This document shows, in pieces, positions 60,841-64,000 of a DNA stretch of 64,000 nt. The notes under the pieces were generated by a model. That model saw only the letters and a list, made by a program, of their open reading frames with translations, made no database searches and was not told the origin of the DNA. Source of the DNA: Porites lobata (lineage: Eukaryota; Cnidaria; Anthozoa; Scleractinia; Poritidae); NCBI GenBank assembly GCA_942486035.1, contig CALNXK010000015.1, positions 726,001 through 790,000 on the forward strand, in the 5' to 3' direction. The position numbers and the translations under genes were made by a program. Positions within the stretch are counted from its first letter, which is position 1, and each line of letters opens with the position of its first letter.

Positions 60841-61080
60841 AAAGAATAAATTGTGTAAGGCGGGAGGGGGGGGTACGAATATCGCAAAAACGCACAGAAA
60901 TACGTATAAACACCGCACAGAGTAACATAAGAATACCGCAAACCCCATTGAAATTACCCGAAATTTTCTAAATACCGCAAATCACAAGGTTTTGTAAAAC
61001 CGCAATACTACAACTTAAAATAAGTTCCCGCAAAACCGCACCAAAAATCAAACAAAACCGCATCACCGAAAACCCTTAGG
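60841..61080. repeat. Degenerate (A)ACCGCAAA repeat
   Basis: About a dozen imperfect ACCGCA(A) words at irregular spacing. The region begins after a G run. No coding frame. Confidence 0.6.
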
Positions 61081-61287
61081 CCACCCTCTCAAAACCTTTT
61101 ATTTTCACACTCGCGGATGGTTGCCCAACTCACACTTCTCATGCACACTTTTTTTTCGAAAGTGCGTTTTTGCTCAGTGACGTGGCCTGCAGCTACAACA
61201 GTTTGCAAAAATACCGAGATACTGCACCGTATTTTGGCATAAATGGCCTGTCCATGATTTTGTGGTTGTGATCCCCCCTCCACCCCT

Positions 61288-61295
61288 TATAAAAG
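61288..61295 (+). promoter_or_regulatory. Possible TATA box upstream of the SRCR gene
   Basis: TATAAAAG lies about 800 bp before the bark-like start codon. A leader exon could run from about 61320 to a donor such as CAGGAAAG/GTGAAG (about 61756) and join the acceptor TTTGCAG at 62048. Position and motif only. Confidence 0.25.
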
Positions 61296-62101
61296 TTGCT
61301 AGCAATACAAGACCATGCTCAAAACTTGTAGGAACAATTTTGAATGGGAGGGAGGAGGGAGGTCAGTATTATATCTCACAGACCTGTGACCAGCAGCGAT
61401 TTGAAGGAAGAAAGGTCGTCTTTTCGAGGGAGTGTCTCAACACTTTTGCAACTGGTTTTAGTTTATTTTTTCAGCGAACAAAACATAGTTTTATTCGTAA
61501 AAATCTTCCCACAGAATTGGTTTGGGACACCAAAATAGCCCCCTTTTGGCAGTGTTGTGTGAATCCGGAATTCCTCTAATGTGTAACATCAGCAGTGAAA
61601 AGCTTATGCTTTATTAATTATCTGTCGCCTTATATAATTTCACTGTTAATTTTTTTTATATTTTATCTTGAGGACACATTGTCAGTTTTGTATAAATGAA
61701 CGGTCACTTTTGATCACTTTTGAAAAATTCCTGTATGTTAACAAGTACAGGAAAGGTGAAGTCAATTAAGCATGAGACGCAGTGCTTCTTCACCAGATGA
61801 AACACCCAAAGGATTTGTTGCAGATGCAGATGCAAAGATTTATCAGCGTTTGAAAAGGCTATATCTTCGTGGGCCTTTTTTCAGCCAACGGGATCTGTTC
61901 CTTCGCCTGGACGTATACAAAAATAACCAGACGCTCCCATAGCGTTTACGCGTTCTAAACTGATAAGCTTTAGAAGCAACAAGAGCTGAATAAAACATTT
62001 TCGTGTTTGAAGGTTGACTACTTTATTCTACAATTTGTTACTTTGCAGGTTTCAAGTCGAATAAGTGATGTAAACCACACGAAAAGTGCTGCGATAAAGC
62101 C

Positions 62102-63727
62102 ATGATGCTCGCATCGCTTTGGTTTCTGTGCATCTTTAACTTTTGCCTCGTTTCCTGTGAAAATCATAACAACACGTTCACTGAGGTCAAGGGAAACAAG
62201 ACTTTTCATAACATCAACGGCACTGTTAACACTAATAAGACGCTGACTGTCGCAGATAGCCCATATCTGGTCACAAGTGACTTAGTTGTTCCTGAAAGTG
62301 TATCACTTACTGTGGAGGCCGGTGTTGACGTTCTTTTCCTACCTAAAGTCGGTGTTCACGTTTATGGAACTCTATACGCAAAGGGTACGCACTCTCAGGC
62401 TATCCGCTTCCGAGCGATCCAGTGTAACGAAACTAAGTTCTGTAACAACACCAACTCAACTGCGAGTCAGTACATAAATCCTGGAATACGATTGGTTGGT
62501 GGTACGTCGTACAATAACGGTCGTTTGGAATTGAAATGGAACGGGCAATGGGGAACAGTTTGTGATCGCTCCTGGGGTGATGAAGATACTGAAGTGGCTT
62601 GCAGGCAACTTGGCTTTCTAGGAGCAAAAAGGCATTATCGTCACCCTGGAAGTGGCACTATTTGGCTTAAAAATGTTGGCTGCAAAGGAAACGAGAATAG
62701 TCTTTTGAGCTGTAGAAGCTCTGGGATGGGTAATGTATGGGGATGTGGTAAGTACTGAATTGCTTAAATAAAAAGTCCTATTAATATTTGTCATCCAGAA
62801 ATGTAACTATAATAAAAGGCAAAGTTTTATACGTTCCAAGTACACGGGATACAAGTACAGCAAAAAACCCCTCATATAAAATCTGCATACCAAATAAGAA
62901 CAAGAAGGACTGAAGCACTGGCCACATGATTTTTGAAGTCTTTTGCCCAAGTGTACAGATTTTTATAGTATAATTTTGAGAAAACAAGGACCTGTTTCAA
63001 ATTTTAGGCATAACAGGTACGTGTATAGAGGGGGCCTAACTGACAAATTTTAGCCTAAGAGGTTTTAAAAGCTGTTGAAAAACGCATAGCGATAAAAACT
63101 GATGACACTAAAAGTTCACAACATTTAGGATCATCCTCGTCGAAGACTGCAGTTAGTAGTACTAGAACCATGTGACGTTCTTGATTTTTAGTTATTTTCA
63201 TATTTGTCATTCAATTTCCCTTTATTTGATTATTTACTTCATCTTGAACAGGACACTACCAAGACGTTGGAATAGAGTGCGACACACTGCTCCCTTTTCT
63301 TGAAAACGCTGTTTATTGGAAAGGAATAACATTTACGCCGAACAATTTGTCTGACGAAGAAAGCCGCCTGTACCTGGAAAATGTGCACATAGCTCATGCT
63401 GTTCAAGGAATAACGGCCTTGAAAAAGGCACCAGAATTAGCAAAAGTCACAATTACTGACTGCGTCACTGGAGTATTGATGGAAAACCTTGAAAATCCGC
63501 TAGTCATGGCTGACGCAAACATCTTGAGGTGCAAAACCAGTGGTGTAAACGTAACTAGCTCCGTAGGATCAGTCACAATTGAGAATGTAACGGTTCAAAA
63601 TACAAGCCACGGAGACGGACTTGTGTTTAGACAGAATATCGATATCATGGACTTTTGTTCACACATTCCACAACTGCCCTCATTTCCCTTAGTTTTCAAT
63701 GCATCTGGAGCCACTTTTTGCAGCAAG
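62102..63727 (+). CDS. Bark beetle/Anakonda-like SRCR protein, 5' part (continues past the window)
   Basis: Two exons are visible: 62102-62747 and 63252-63727 (phase 1 join). A donor at 63728 leads to further exons outside the window. An acceptor at 62048 suggests a leader exon. The first 374 residues are seen: a signal peptide (1-19); a segment like the N terminus of bark beetle proteins (TLTVADSPYLVTSDLVVPES, then VEAGVDVLFLPKVGVHVYGT); an SRCR domain at about 129-225 with six cysteines (TVCDRSW, VACRQLG, VGC, LSC, WGC, IEC); and a beta-helix-like region. Six cysteines and an intron inside the domain match group A SRCR. N-glycosylation sites (NGT, NKT, NET, NST) are frequent. In Drosophila, Bark is a large tricellular-junction transmembrane protein of about 3,000 residues; here a cell-surface or adhesion role is inferred. 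Other SRCR receptors are the alternative, but the non-SRCR N terminus favours bark. Confidence 0.8.
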
Positions 63728-64000
63728 GTAAGGGGAAATGCGGGCGTTGCCAACTTTATAATTATGAATTTTTGGCTCGCCTTAACCTAGTCTGTTAACC
63801 CAATTCAGACCGCAAGGTGGGGGGAAGGGACCTTTTGAGCCCCAGCCTCCCCCCTTGCAAAATAGTTCAATAACTCCAAAACCATTCAAGTAAGGAACAC
63901 CAAGATTAGCCACTTTTCCTAAAATTGAAAGGTTATCGCGATGTGTACGTCAACATTGGTGTTACCATGGCAACCGGGTTTTGACAGCCATGTTTCTTTG

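Overview
This is a eukaryotic, AT-rich, intron-containing window from an animal, most likely an anthozoan cnidarian such as a stony coral. The reasons are the small phase-consistent exons, the mix of gene families (a secreted WSC/aerolysin-like protein, a FAM111-like protease, a bark-beetle-type SRCR protein) and the very high density of short inverted-repeat transposons. The organism call is an inference; no marker gene settles it.

Layout. 686-5278 (+) is a four-exon gene for a secreted protein joining a WSC domain to an aerolysin-like pore-forming module. 5.5-11.2 kb is a run of inverted-repeat elements. 11395-33521 (-) reads as one gene stretched over 22 kb: a large terminal exon for a FAM111-like trypsin-fold protease, preceded by six small exons that are acidic, serine-rich or lysine-rich. 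All its introns are phase 2. Two of the small exons lie inside a direct segmental duplication (14.6-16.7 kb and 19.0-24.6 kb), so the protein carries a duplicated two-exon module. A TATA box at 34021-34028 probably marks its promoter. The terminal exon has a one-base frameshift just before the catalytic histidine.

34-62 kb is gene-poor. It holds a second direct segmental duplication (35.7-39.3 kb and 44.8-48.1 kb), nested DNA transposons, hairpins and simple repeats, with only weak gene candidates. 62102-63727 (+) is the 5' part of a bark beetle/Anakonda-like gene (signal peptide, N-terminal beta-helix-like segment, group-A-type SRCR domain, beta-helix start) that runs off the right edge.

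The two segmental duplications act as built-in controls. Several transposons sit in one copy and are missing from the other, so exact ends and target-site duplications can be read directly. The window contains elements with 3, 5, 8, 9 and 10 bp target duplications, a 758 bp near-perfect palindrome, and a MULE-like element inside a 5-bp-TSD hAT-like element inside a segmental duplication. The genes show no evident common pathway; the WSC/aerolysin-like and SRCR proteins are secreted or cell-surface, and the protease is probably intracellular.
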